Source of the DNA: Omphiscola glabra
Lineage: Eukaryota > Mollusca > Gastropoda > Lymnaeidae
Length of the DNA: 64,000 bases
Direction: 5' to 3'
Assembly: GCA_964017045.1 (NCBI GenBank)
Contig: OZ024801.1
Location: 34,087,257-34,151,256, forward strand
A program made the translations under genes and the position numbers. The notes beneath the pieces were generated by a model. It made no database searches, was not told the origin of the DNA, and saw nothing but the letters and a program-made list of their open reading frames with translations. Positions 45,546-56,110 of the stretch are shown here, in pieces. How positions within the stretch are numbered: position 1 is the stretch's first letter; every line of letters begins with the position of its first letter.

Positions 45546-46086
45546 AAAAGAGAGAGTGAGAGAGATAGAGATAAATAGACGGACGGATGCCAACATATAA
45601 GCAGCTTACATTTATGAATCTATTTATGTCTCAACTTCTCTCATTCTATTTACTATTTAATAACCTAAGTTTTAGTTCCTTCTGGCTCGGTAAGTGACAA
45701 ATGGTAATAAGATTATGCTTTAAGTGGTGAGAGAGAGGGGCTTGATAGGTGTCACAGAGTGACGTGACCGCGACGTCATGGTCAATGTACTCCCAACCGG
45801 CCTACCTCTCTCTCTCTCTCACACACACACCAGCTCTCTTTTTTCTTTTCTCTCTCTCTCTCTCTCTTTCTCTCGCTCTCTCTCTCCCTATATATATCAT
45901 TATTACTTTATGCTACCTGTCGTGGGAGGGTAGGACAAAAGATGAATAGTGATTATCTGCGGATGTTGTCACTCGGGGAAAAGTGCATGAATTTAAGCAT
46001 GTATGCGTTGTCTTTGTCTCACGTTAGAACGCCCTGTTGCGTTAGTTTATCGTAGCTAGATGTCAGAATTTAATTACAGTCTATGG

Positions 46087-46162
46087 CAGTGGCTCTCAAC
46101 CTTCCCGAGAAAGGGTCGCGCGACCCCAAAAGTATTCGCGACCCACAGGTTGAGAACCGCTG
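46087..46162. mobile_element. Short hAT-type MITE (76 bp)
   Basis: The ends CAGTGGCTCTCAACCTT and AGGTTGAGAACCGCTG are inverted repeats of the same type as the 37873 element. CTATGG occurs at both flanks, a possible imperfect target duplication. Almost the entire element is terminal repeat, so it could form a hairpin. Confidence 0.7.
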
Positions 46163-46241
46163 CTATGGGAATGGTTGTGACTGGGAGGCGTCATAAATAG
46201 AGGATGGGGGAAGAACGAGTGGGTATATAAGTAATACAAAA

Positions 46242-47175
46242 ATGCAGTTACTTTACTGACCACCAATTGCAGTTACTTTACTGACCACCAACTGCAGTTA
46301 CCTTACTGACCACCAACTGCAGTTACTTTACTGACCACCAACTGCAGTTACCTTACTGACCACCAACTGCAGTTACTTTACTGACCACCAACTGCAGTTA
46401 CCTTACTGACCACCAACAGCAGTTACCTTACTGACCACCAACAGCAGTTACTTTACTGACCACCAACAGCAGTTACTTTACTGACCACCAACAGCAGTTA
46501 CCTTACTGACCACCAACAGCAGTTACCTTACTGACCACCAACAGCAGTTACCTTACTGACCACCAACAGCAGTTACCTTACTGACCACCAACAGCAGTTA
46601 CCTTACTGACCACCAACTGCAGTTACCTTACTGACCACCAACAGCAGTTACCTTACTGACCACCAACAGCAGTTACCTTACTGACCACCAACAGCAGTTA
46701 CCTTACTGACCACCAACAGCAGTTACTTTACTGACCACCAACAGCAGTTACCTTACTGACCACCAACAGCAGTTACTTTACTGACCACCAACAGCAGTTA
46801 CCTTACTGACCACCAACTGCAGTTACCTTACTGACCACCAACAGCAGTTACTTTACTGACCACCAACAGCAGTTACTTTACTGACCACCAACTGCAGTTA
46901 CCTTACTGACCACCAACAGCAGTTACTTTACTGACCACCAACAGCAGTTACCTTACTGACCACCAACAGCAGTTACTTTACTGACCACCAACAGCAGTTA
47001 CTTTACTGACCACCAACAGCAGTTACCTTACTGACCACCAACTGCAGTTACCTTACTGACCACCAACAGCAGTTACCTTACTGACCACCAACATCAGTTA
47101 CCTTACTGACCACCAACAGCAGTTACCTTACTGACCACCAACAGCAGTTACCTTACTGACCACCAACAGCAGTCC
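46242..47175. repeat. 25-bp minisatellite (CAGCAGTTACCTTACTGACC), about 37 copies
   Basis: The unit is completed by ACCAA. Two alternating variants (CAGCAG/CTGCAG and CCTTAC/CTTTAC) are mixed along the array. Confidence 0.95.
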
Positions 47176-47482
47176 TCGCATGAAACTTTCTTTTTGTGTG
47201 TTTTAAGACAGCCTGAAACTTAGCTTGTACCAACTTTGCCACATGTTGACAGTAATCCACATAGAGTTAAGTGCACATACGATGCCTGAATGTAGAAGCC
47301 TTATGGTAGTTTGTGTGACTGATTGATATGTTATGTAAACATTTCGTTATATCTGGAAGACTGCAGCAAGTAGTTAGGTAGGGCTCTGCCAATATCGCAG
47401 ATGGTAGGTCATTTCCTTATACATTTCAGGACTAGCCGGTCTTTATTTTAGGCTAGTTGAGATAGATCTTTGCAAGAGCGTG

Positions 47483-47645
47483 GCCATGTTATGGCAGTGA
47501 ATGGATGCCAACACAGAGCGACGATGAGACGTAAGAAAGGTGTGGCCAAGTTGACAGTGAATGGATGCCAACACAGAGCGACGATGAGACGTAAGAAAGG
47601 TGTGGCCAAGTTGGCAGTGAACGGATGCCAACACAGGGCGACAAA
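47483..47645. repeat. 60-bp repeat, nearly 3 copies
   Basis: GTGAATGGATGCCAACACAG then AGCGACGATGAGACGTAAGA. The period of 60 leaves open frames on both strands; no protein family recognised. Confidence 0.85.
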
Positions 47646-47969
47646 ACACCTCACATTTGCCGGCATTGTTTCCAAGAGTTCCGCTCTCGTACTACAAAAA
47701 TTGCCGTTTCAATATGCCTTATAAAAGATATACACAGCACTATGTGTCACAATGAAGAACAATCTATGAAACACCATTGCTGATAACCAACATCATCAAA
47801 ATTATTAAACATATTAGGCATAACCACTGTGACCAGGACGTCCGTCCCACCTCCCCCCCCTACCCCCACAACAAACGCACTGGCTTATATCGAGTCGCCC
47901 GGCATGTCACAGGTGAACCTTGGCTTACCAATCAGCGCCGTGGGCGCCGTGGCACAGGGGGCGGCTTGT

Positions 47970-48660
47970 TAATTCAGTTTGTCTGTTCAGTTGATCACTT
48001 CAGTTTTTCAGTTCAGTTTGTCATTTCAGTTTGTCAGTTCAGTTTATCAGATCAGTTTGTCAGTTCAGTTTGTCAGTTCAGTTTTGTCAGTTCAGTTCAG
48101 TTTGACTGCTCAATTAGTCAGTTCAGTTTGTCAGTTTAGTTTGTCAGTTCAGTTTGTCAGTTCAGTTTTTCAGTTCCGTTTGTCAGTTCAGCTTGTCAGT
48201 TCGGTTCAGCTTGTCAGTTTTGTTTGTCAATTCAGTTTGTTTGTTTAGTTTGTCAGTTCAGTTTTTCAGTTCAGTTGGTCAGTTCACTTTGTCAGTTCGA
48301 TTTGCCAATTCAGTTTTTCAGTTCAGTTTGTCAGTTCAGTTTGTCAGTTCGGTTTGTCAGTTTAGTTTGTCAGTTAAGTTTGTCAGTTCAGTTCAGTTTG
48401 TCAATGTAGTTTGTCAGTTTAGTTTATCAGTTTAGTTTGTCAGTTCAGTTTTTCAGTTCAGTTTGTCAATTCAGTTTGTGAGTTCAGTTTTTCAGTTCAG
48501 TTTGTCAGTTCAATTTGTCAGTTCAATTTGTCAGTTCAGTTTGTCAGTTCAGTTTGTCTGTTCAGTTTGTCAGTTCAGTTTGTCAGTTCAGTTTGTCAGT
48601 TCTGTTTTTAAGGTCAGTTTGTCAGTTCAGTTTGTCAGTTCAGTTTGTCAGTTCAGTTCG
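47970..48660. repeat. 13-bp minisatellite (GTCAGTTCAGTTT), about 50 copies
   Basis: Degenerate copies of GTCAGTTCAGTTT with variants. All three forward frames stay open over long stretches. Confidence 0.9.
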
Positions 48661-48661
48661 T

Positions 48662-49448
48662 TAGACTTGCAATCCAATGCGCACCACAGTGGCATATTCA
48701 AGCGGTTATGTCAACATTGCAAGGACGTGCTCACCATTGGCGGAGAAATAGAGGGGAGGGAGAGAGGAGGAGGGGTAGACGGAAAGGGGTGTGTTGTGAA
48801 CAAGATTTAGTCGTGTGAAGTTGTGGTATGAAAAGCACTGTTAGTGTGAACACTTTTTGGTCCATGAGTTGTATCATGAATTGAATTATTGTGGCTAAAT
48901 GGTCATTGGATGACAGGTAAATACTAATAAACCATTGCTTGGAGATAAGGCGGGAGACAAGTTGAGTTGGGAGGAGATCGTGATGAACACCTGTCGTAGT
49001 GCGAGTTTATTTCATACCTGTTAAATGAGGATTTGATTATGTGTTACAAAAGAATTAGTGTCTCTTGCTAGCACGGCATTTGCTTATGAGTAACAAAGGA
49101 TTGAATTATGAAACGTCTGATATTCGTGAACTTAATTGTGTGATTGGTGTCAGCACACTAGGGCGTACCGGGACATCATTGTAATCAAAGACGTAAGAAA
49201 TAACTAGACACTAAGACAATGAAAGTAGGCGGTAACAGGGTGAGAGAAAGGAGGGAGACCAAGATGTAGGGAAGGAGATAGATTAGTGCGAAAGAGAGCA
49301 AGGTTCCTTTTTCTATACACTCTTCAGTAGTTTTTTTCTCTATTTTTGAAAATTCGCATTTCAAAATAAATATAACGTTCTAATCCATTTCTTCTTACGG
49401 ACATTCCAAGTAACAAAGCCACACAATTTTACTACCACTACTACTACA
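48662..49448. other. Intergenic stretch, nothing recognised
   Basis: Mixed composition with no ORF, RNA gene or repeat that I can support. Confidence 0.4.
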
Positions 49449-49590
49449 TTGGGGTTAACATCAGAGGCGTCATTGGAGTCAACATTCAGAGGCGTCAATA
49501 GGGTTAACATCAGAGGCGTCATTGGGGTTAACATCAGAGGCGTCAATAGGGTTAACATCAGAGGCATCAATGGGGTTAACATCAAAGTTT
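49449..49590. repeat. 27-bp minisatellite, 5 copies
   Basis: GGGGTTAACATCAGAGGCGT then CAATA or CATT. Confidence 0.9.
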
Positions 49591-50228
49591 TTAGTTTAAT
49601 TTGTAAATTAATTTCTAAAGCAACACTAGAAATAAGAAGGAGATTAAGACTTAAAATTAACACCGAACTAAAAAATCCAACAACCTTACATTTGATTGAA
49701 ACATTAAACTTAACAGTTAAAATTTTGCCGTGTCGTTATTCAAAGATGCAAATTCATCTCATCATCCTCAACATTTTTCACCTTTTCACGTTCGATTGTC
49801 AAAATCCCATGATCAGGAAAACCTAGACTGTTCCATGTCAGATTAAAAAATAGTTCTTTATAAGTTTTAGTTTTGAAAAGCTCCTATCACACGTAACCCC
49901 CTACACACTGATAGTGATAAAAATGGTAGAATTAATGAAAGGTTTGTAACGACAAATCTTCTGTTTCGTTGAGATTAATACCTACTGATTTCACGTGCCT
50001 TTCCCAGCCTTGGCATTTTATTTTAAAGGTTCACCTTCAGATAACTCATAATAGAAAGCGGCCAGTTTGGGAATGGACATCAGACATTCTTCAGAAAGCC
50101 TGGCCTGTTTCAACGTAGACCGCAAACAAATGATATCTTTCAGTTTTGAAGATATCCTCTCACACGAAACACATGGATCTTGTGATACAATTGTGGCAGT
50201 CAGAGAGATTGGGCGAGAATCTAGGAAG

Positions 50229-50413
50229 TGCCCTTTGCGTAGCGAGCTTAACTCGCGCCCGGGGCACAATACCTTTTTAGCGCCCCAATACCTTTTTAGC
50301 GCCCCCCCTATTCGAAAACCATACAATATTATAGTAAAATATACCATTTGGCGCCCCTTTGTGAGTAGCGCCCGGGGCATGGTGCCCCCCTTGCCCCCCT
50401 CACTACGCCACTG
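50229..50413 (-). mobile_element. GC-rich MITE nested in the hAT relic
   Basis: The minus-strand end CAGTGGCGTAGTGAGGG is typical of widespread hAT-type MITEs. The opposite end carries an imperfect related segment (TGCGTAGCGAG, CGCGCCCGGGGC). GC-rich ends flank an AT-rich core of about 70 bp. No clear target duplication could be seen. Confidence 0.5.
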
Positions 50414-50999
50414 TTCAGCTACGAATATCACAACTTCAAGTACTGACCCAATTTGTGTCACTTAATATATGCTGAATTAAGTTGCTTTGGCGCTCTTGGT
50501 ATATTAATTAAAAGTTCGCTTTTAAATAACTCATCATAGTAACTGGTCAGTTTGGAAATGGACACCAGTAACTCTTCTTCAGTCGCAAATAGTAGATTCT
50601 TAGCTTGAACAGCTTCAAACGCGTCTCCTACTTCCTTGACGGCCTGATCTGGTGTTCAGAGTGAATACGATCAATTCACAAGCATTGCTAATGATATTCT
50701 TCTTCTTTCGGAGTGAATCCGAAATATTTTGTATTGCTCCACTTCCATGTCATTCTTGACGCCTTCTCTTTATTGACATTCCACAAGACGTGTCTAATTT
50801 TAAAAGTGCTTCTTTAGTTGCATGCTTCAACTTCCACTGTGATTCTCGTGCAGAAATGGGTCTGTAGCGCTTGTACCATGGCCACCACTTTGTCGAGTTA
50901 AACAATTAGTCTGCAGATATTGTTGAGTAAGCTCAAAAGAAGAGCAAGCCGAGGAACTGGGCATCACTGACATCAGGCAAAAAGACTTTCTGCTGTACA

Positions 51000-51150
51000 T
51001 CGTGTGTCCAAGACTTTGTGCTGTACATCGTGTGTCCAAGACGTTGTGCTGTACATCGTGTGTCCAAGACTATGCACTGCACATCGTGTGTCCGAGACTT
51101 TGTGCTATACTTCGTGTGTTAAAGACTTTGTCTTCAAAATCGTGTGTCCG
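51000..51150. repeat. 28-bp minisatellite inside the hAT relic
   Basis: About six copies of GTGCTGTACATCGTGTGTCC then AAGACTTT. Confidence 0.9.
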
Positions 51151-51629
51151 AATTTTCAAGACAGTTACTGAGACAAAGGAGCGTCAAATCGCCACCAGAC
51201 ACCTTTAACTTGTATTTATTTATATGGTATTATTGCAGCGTGATGAGCACTCCCGCGTGTTGTTAATGGCCTTTTCGCTGACTTCCATTAGGGTGAATTC
51301 ATTCATTCCATCTATGAATGGAAGCAGAAAATGAACACATTCTCTCAAAAATAAAACCAAAAAAATCTTGTAGCCTACATTATGCGCTTTTTGCGAAGTT
51401 TTATTATGTGCATGATCTACAAATACATTAAAAATAGCTTTGTTGTCTTTTCTTTTCAGTAGGTTTTGTGCGCCTCCATGAAGTCCAGATGCACTGTCTT
51501 TATCATCATGACATTTAGCTCGGTGCATCATTGTGTCCAGTCCATCACCTTCCAGTGGGGAACACTTCTTTCGTTTCAACGTTCCCATCGTGGACTTTTT
51601 ACATTTCTGCTCACGTCAGATATATGGCC

Positions 51630-52250
51630 CGTGTGTGATAGGCCAGGTATGCTGTCAGTGTGTGATAGGTCAGGTATGCTGTCAGTGTGTGATAGGCCAG
51701 GTATGCTGTCAGTGCGTGATTAGCCAGGTACGCTGTCAGTGTCTGATAGGCCAGGTATGCTGTCAGTATGTGATGGGCCAGGTATGCTGTTGGTGTGTGA
51801 TAGGCCAGGTATGCTGTCAATGTGTGATAGGCCAGGTATGCTGTCAGTATGTGATGGGCCAGGTATGCTGTCAGTGTGTGATACGCCAGGTATGCTGTCA
51901 GTGTGTGATAAGCCAGGTATACTGTCAGTGCGTGATTAGCCAGGTACGCTGTCAGTCTCTGATAGGCCAGGTATGCTGTCAGTGTCTGATAGGCCAGGTA
52001 TGCTGTCAGTGTGTGATAGGCCAGGTATGCTGTCAGTGTGTGATATGCCAGGTATGATGTCAGTGTGTTATAAGCCAGGTATGCTGTCAGTGCGTGATAA
52101 GCCAGGTATGCTGTCAATGTCTGATAGGCCAGGTACGCTGTCAGTGTCTGATGGGCCAGGTATGCTGTCAGTGAGTTATAGGCCAGGTATGCTGTCAGTG
52201 AGTTATAGGCCAGGTATGCAGTCAGTGAGTGATGGGCCAGGTATGCTGTC
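51630..52250. repeat. 27-bp minisatellite (GATAGGCCAGGTATGCTGTC), about 23 copies
   Basis: The unit ends AGTGTGT. The period of 27 leaves forward and reverse frames open and gives repeated Cys-rich or Tyr-rich peptides. These look like artefacts. Confidence 0.95.
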
Positions 52251-53033
52251 GAACATGATTAAAAAAAATATATATAAGTATTGACATACGATTTTATTGC
52301 TGTCTTTCTCAATCACGACCCACTTGGGGCGTCACAGACTTAGGATACGCCGATGACCTTAAAAAAACCGCACTAGACGCGTAATCAACAATAAATAAGT
52401 TTTGACACAGACTGGGGCACGCTGTGAAAAATTTGCAGTTTTCTCATTTGGTGTCATCCCCCCCCCCCCCCCCCCCCCCGCCATTTGAGCGGGTACAACC
52501 CACCGCGGTCCACACTCACCCAGTGCCGCCACTGGTTAAATTTATTCTTTAGAACGGAAAGAGATTTCCAAATAATAATAATTTTTACAATTGTTGGCCT
52601 GTGCATGAGCCATACACTCAGATCAAATACTGTAATTTACTTCATAGAATCATTGTAAGGGCCATCATTTTGGTTGCTTAAAAGAGTGGGGGGGAGGGGG
52701 CCTTAATTTAAATATTATGTTAGGCAGCATACATTAAAAAATTGAGATAGTCTCAATCTTCAATCTTCATGCAAGATTCTTGTTTTTCCCTCATACACTC
52801 TCTAACACAACAAGCCATTAACGTCAGAAACCAGTGAATTAATCAGTGAATTAAGCCCAAACGTGACCAAGGGACTAAACTCCTGGTTTTATTTCGTAGT
52901 TTGGAAGGTAAGGCTACAGGTAAAGTTTGTGTCTTCGTGTCTGCGAATGACAAATTAAATCTCCTGGTCTACGACTCTGTCACGTCGAGCTTTTGAATCC
53001 GGGTCAACGTTTACTTATAACATTTAGCTGAAC
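52251..53033. other. Intergenic stretch with poly(C) tract
   Basis: Contains a C run of about 20 bp near 52460 and no recognisable gene. The segment at 52290-52510 mentions ACGACCC/GGGGCG motifs like those in the CTCTCAACC MITEs, but no clear ends are seen. Confidence 0.35.
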
Positions 53034-53104
53034 TGGTTTTAGTTCAGGCAAGCATCTGCACCGACTTCGTGAGTTAAGAGTGAACAACCGTTTCAACAAT
53101 ACGG
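53034..53104 (+). other. Possible 5' UTR exon of the secreted peptide gene
   Basis: The peptide's start-codon exon begins at a splice acceptor, so an upstream exon is required. The sequence ending ACGG at 53104 is followed by a strong donor, GTAAGTCC. That donor is copied three more times downstream (GT at 53157, 53182, 53209). The exon's 5' end is not defined; about 53034 is arbitrary. Confidence 0.3.
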
Positions 53105-53215
53105 GTAAGTCCACTTATCCCTAATCTGGTGTAATTCCACTTTTGACTTATCTGGGGTAAGTCCACTTTTCACTTAATCGGGTAAGTCCATTTTTTTATT
53201 TATCTGGGGTAAGTC
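53105..53215 (+). repeat. Donor-bearing repeat (GGGGTAAGTCCACTT), 4 copies
   Basis: ATCTGGGGTAAGTCCACTTT units of about 26 bp follow the putative 5' UTR exon of the secreted peptide gene. Each unit carries a near-perfect 5' splice site. Confidence 0.75.
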
Positions 53216-53369
53216 CACTTATCTGTCTACTTCCACGTACAGTAACTTTGCGACAAAAATGATGGACAAACTTGTTGAATTATATAATTGTCCACCTTAA
53301 CGGAACATAAAATATATGTTTAATGAACAGTGGCGTAGGAAAGGGGAACATCTTTAAATGTAGCCATTG

Positions 53370-53462
53370 TTATTATATACGCGCTTTTTTGCGAAGTTTT
53401 ATCTGTGTGTTTAGCAAAGTAAATTGCCTTAAAAATCTTTCTTTCAATATTCAGTAAGAATA
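53370..53462 (-). pseudogene. Second relic of the same hAT transposase segment
   Basis: The plus-strand sequence GCGCTTTTTTGCGAAGTTTT and what follows closely parallels 51380-51465. In minus translation it gives a degraded copy of the LLKRK...NKTSQKA region. It is too short to define element ends. Confidence 0.4.
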
Positions 53463-53525
53463 AGGGCAACTTGATTCCTTAGCATCCCTATAACCGCGAT
53501 GCCTTATGCCTTATGACGGCACTGG

Positions 53526-53735
53526 TCAGGTACTCTGTTGGTGCTCCCTATTGCAATGACCCACTCAAAGAACATCCGTTACCCCCGATCCCACCTTTTT
53601 TTTCTCAGGTACTCTGTTGGTGCTCCCTATTGCAATGACCCACTCAAAGAACATCCGTTACCCCCGATCCCACTTTTTTTTCTCAGGTACTCTGTTTGTG
53701 CTCCCTATTGCAATGACCCACTCAAAGAACATCCT
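53526..53735. repeat. 79-bp repeat, 3 copies
   Basis: CAGGTACTCTGTTGGTGCTC then CCACTCAAAGAACATCCGTT and a pyrimidine tract. It lies just upstream of the signal-peptide exon. Confidence 0.9.
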
Positions 53736-53855
53736 TAATGTTACACTTTTTATTTTAATTCCTCCAGAGTACAGGCCCCTAGTTGTTAAAATTCTTCATT
53801 TTTCTGACATATTTAAAAAAAAATTTATTTCAGATTAACACAAAAAGGATTCGTC

Positions 53856-55124
53856 ATGGGATTTCTTGTGTTCTTTCTATTGGTCCTGTCAGTTAGCATG
53901 TGCTGTGTTTCATCTCAGCCAACAAGTAAGTCATTGTTGTTTTCTATTGGTCCTGTCAGTTAGCATGTGCTGTGTTTCATCTCAGTCAACAAGTAAGTCC
54001 TTGTTGTTTTCTATTGGTCCTGTCAGTCAGCATGTGCTGTGTTTCATCTCAGCCAACAAGTAAGTCATTGTTGTTTTCTATTGGTCCTGTCAGTTAGCAT
54101 GTGCTGTGTTTCATCTCAGTCAACAAGTAAGTCCTTGTTGTTTTCTATTGGTCCTGTCAGTCAGCATGTGCTGTGTTTCATCTCAGTCAACAAGTAAGTC
54201 CTTGCTGTTTTCTATTGGTGCGGGGTAGTTTAGCATTCACTGTGAAGACAGACACTTGACGTTTTGCTTGTCTGATTTCAGCCCCCCCCCCCCCCACCCG
54301 TGAATTATTTTATTGGTGTGTGTAGTTAATCACCGTATTGGTGTGTGTAATTAATCATCACACTGGTGTGTGTAATTTATCATCCTATTGGTGTGTGTGA
54401 TTAATCATCCTATTTGTCTGTGTAATTAATCATCCAATTGGTGTGCGTAATTAATCCTCCTATTGGTGGGTGTCATTAATCATCCTATTGGTGTGTGTAA
54501 TTTATCATCCTATTGGTGTTTGTAATTTATCATCCTATTGGTAGGTGTAATTTATCATCCTATTGGTGTGTGTAATTTATCATCCTATTGTTGGGTGTAA
54601 TTTATCATCCTATTGGTGGGTGCAAGCATGACACAGAGCTGTCGTGTAAATTTTGGTGGACCCCCTGCCACTTTTCGGGTTTGTGTCCCATTCAGTTAAT
54701 TTTTTTTTGCCCACATCACAATTTTGGGCCCTTTATATACCCGAGGCCTTCCTCCGGACGCAGGGTTTGCAGGGCCCACGCGATGGCCCTGGCATCATCC
54801 TATCAGTGGGTGTAAGTTATCCTATTATTATTTCTGCATATGCCATTTTTTCACCTCGATATGCCATATATCCATTTCAATATGTAAATATAATACAAAA
54901 GGTGTACATATTTATTATGATGGATGAACTTGTGTTTTATCGTAGATCCGATGGGAGGAACTGGAAACATTTCTCAGGTGATAGGTCAGCATTTGGATCA
55001 GGTGGCTAAGATGACGACAAAGATCGGCACAGAGCTCGGGAAAATTGTACCAAGCATTCAAGGTTTTACAGATCTGTTCGGGACAATGTTTAACCAGTTT
55101 ATTGGCGGTCTTCCTGGCAAATGA
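53856..55124 (+). CDS. Small secreted amphipathic peptide, two coding exons, unrecognised
   Basis: Coding exons 53856-53925 and 54946-55124 join in frame (phase 1) to give 82 residues and TGA. The first exon starts at an acceptor (AG at 53832-53833) and encodes a typical signal peptide, MGFLVFFLLVLSVSMCCVSS, with likely cleavage near SS/QPT. The mature part of about 62 residues has no cysteine. It has Gly-rich ends (NPMGGTG; FIGGLPGK) and a central amphipathic helix-like stretch (QVIGQHLDQVAKM to IQGFTDLFGTMF) with slight net positive charge. Exon 2 ends directly in a short 3' UTR. I do not recognise the family. A secreted membrane-active or lipid-binding peptide is one guess from the amphipathicity. 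Signal exon, splice sites and frame agree, so I think the gene is real. Confidence 0.7.
53875..54215 (+). repeat. 66-bp minisatellite copying the signal-peptide exon and its donor, 5 copies
   Basis: The first unit is the 3' half of coding exon 1 of the secreted peptide gene plus GTAAGTC. Further units repeat TTTCTATTGGTCCTGTCAG through CAACAAGTAAGTC. Only the first unit is preceded by the start codon. Confidence 0.92.
54305..54625. repeat. 25-bp repeat (TATTGGTGTGTGTAATTTAT), about 12 copies
   Basis: Units are completed by CATCC, in the intron of the secreted peptide gene. Confidence 0.85.
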
Positions 55125-55899
55125 GAACAGTCACGTGACAATGCCATAAAACTTCAATTTTGCACACGACTCTAGGGGACAGCACACGACAGTATACAGC
55201 TGGTAACGACTGTTGGGGATGCTCAAAACATTATTATAAGTATAAACTACTAAGACTTAACACGATAACACATCACTTGTTACTCGATTATACATGACTG
55301 TATATAATTGATTAAATCCATTTATTCCTAATATCGCTGGTCCACAATAGGCAATGCCGGATTAAAGACTTTAGATCCTCTGTAGCCTATCTCCATCTTT
55401 CTTGATGGTGATCTTTCTTACTCATAGCTGTTAAATTTGTATTACGCCTTTAAAAAAAAGTTTATTTTGTAAACTACCTCGCCTCTAATTTAACAGAAGA
55501 AAAAAAAAAGAAGTTAACAGAGATATGAAAAACTAACCCAAGTAGTTTTGCTGTGTTAGTAAACTGGTATTTCACGTTCCACATTAGGGATTACGTCAGA
55601 CAATCCATTTACTAACCAACCAGCCGAGTTTCCTCTCTTGCATGGCACATTGAAACATTGCACAACTGCAGTTTAATTACAATCTTTATAGGCCAGCTTT
55701 TTTTCTTCTTCTTTTTTTCATTTTTCACTCTTCTTTTTTTAAAGTCAAATTGTGTATAGTTAATTGAAAAGTGCATGTGTGGTTAATACCAAGTGTGTGT
55801 GTTTGATGTAAAACAGCATGGGTGGTTAATATTAATTGTGTGTGTGAGATGTGTTGAAATAAGAAACATAATTGAACATGCATGTCATTATCTAAATCT

Positions 55900-56110
55900 G
55901 ACCTCATCATCCCGATCCAGCAGCCAATTGGGCATGTGCCCGTGGCTAAGGTACCTCATCATCCCGATCCAGCAGCCAATTGGGCATGTGCCCGTGGCTA
56001 AGGTACCCCATCATCCCATTCCAGCAGCCAATTGGGCATGTGCCCGAGGCTAAGGTACCTCATCATCCCAACCCAGCAGCCAATCGAACATGTGCCCGAG
56101 GCTAAGGTAA
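55900..56110. repeat. 52-bp repeat, 4 copies
   Basis: CCTCATCATCCCGATCCAGC then AGCCAATTGGGCATGTGCCC. Confidence 0.9.

Larger units (their letters stand above)
50020..51589 (-). pseudogene. Decayed hAT-family transposase (ZMYM-like)
   Basis: Minus-strand fragments share features with hAT transposases. At 51589-51220 the stretch GGAQNLLKRK then VDHAHN resembles the mid-protein region where hAT transposases carry an H..N.L-type motif. At about 50215-50020, VSCERISSKLK, LRSTLKQARLS and LMSIPKL resemble the C-terminal dimerisation region (SCERSFSKLK... LRSTM..RL). A second related piece (LLVSISKLTSYYDEL) lies near 50600-50500. Frameshifts, stops, a nested MITE (50229-50413) and a minisatellite (51000-51150) interrupt it, so it cannot be functional. 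Confidence 0.55.

Noticed and set aside
45298..45596. Lys/Glu-rich and Phe/Ser-rich ORFs
   Set aside because: They are translations of the GAAA/GGAA microsatellite.
47777..48810. Phe/Ser/Gln/Val-rich ORFs
   Set aside because: They are translations of the 13-bp GTCAGTTCAGTTT array in successive frames.
722..52250. Arrays of direct repeats that might be taken for CRISPR
   Set aside because: Units are contiguous without unique spacers, the genome is eukaryotic, and no cas genes are present.
51533..52284. Cys-rich forward ORF and Tyr/Leu reverse ORF
   Set aside because: 27-bp minisatellite open in several frames on both strands; the upstream part is antisense to the hAT relic.
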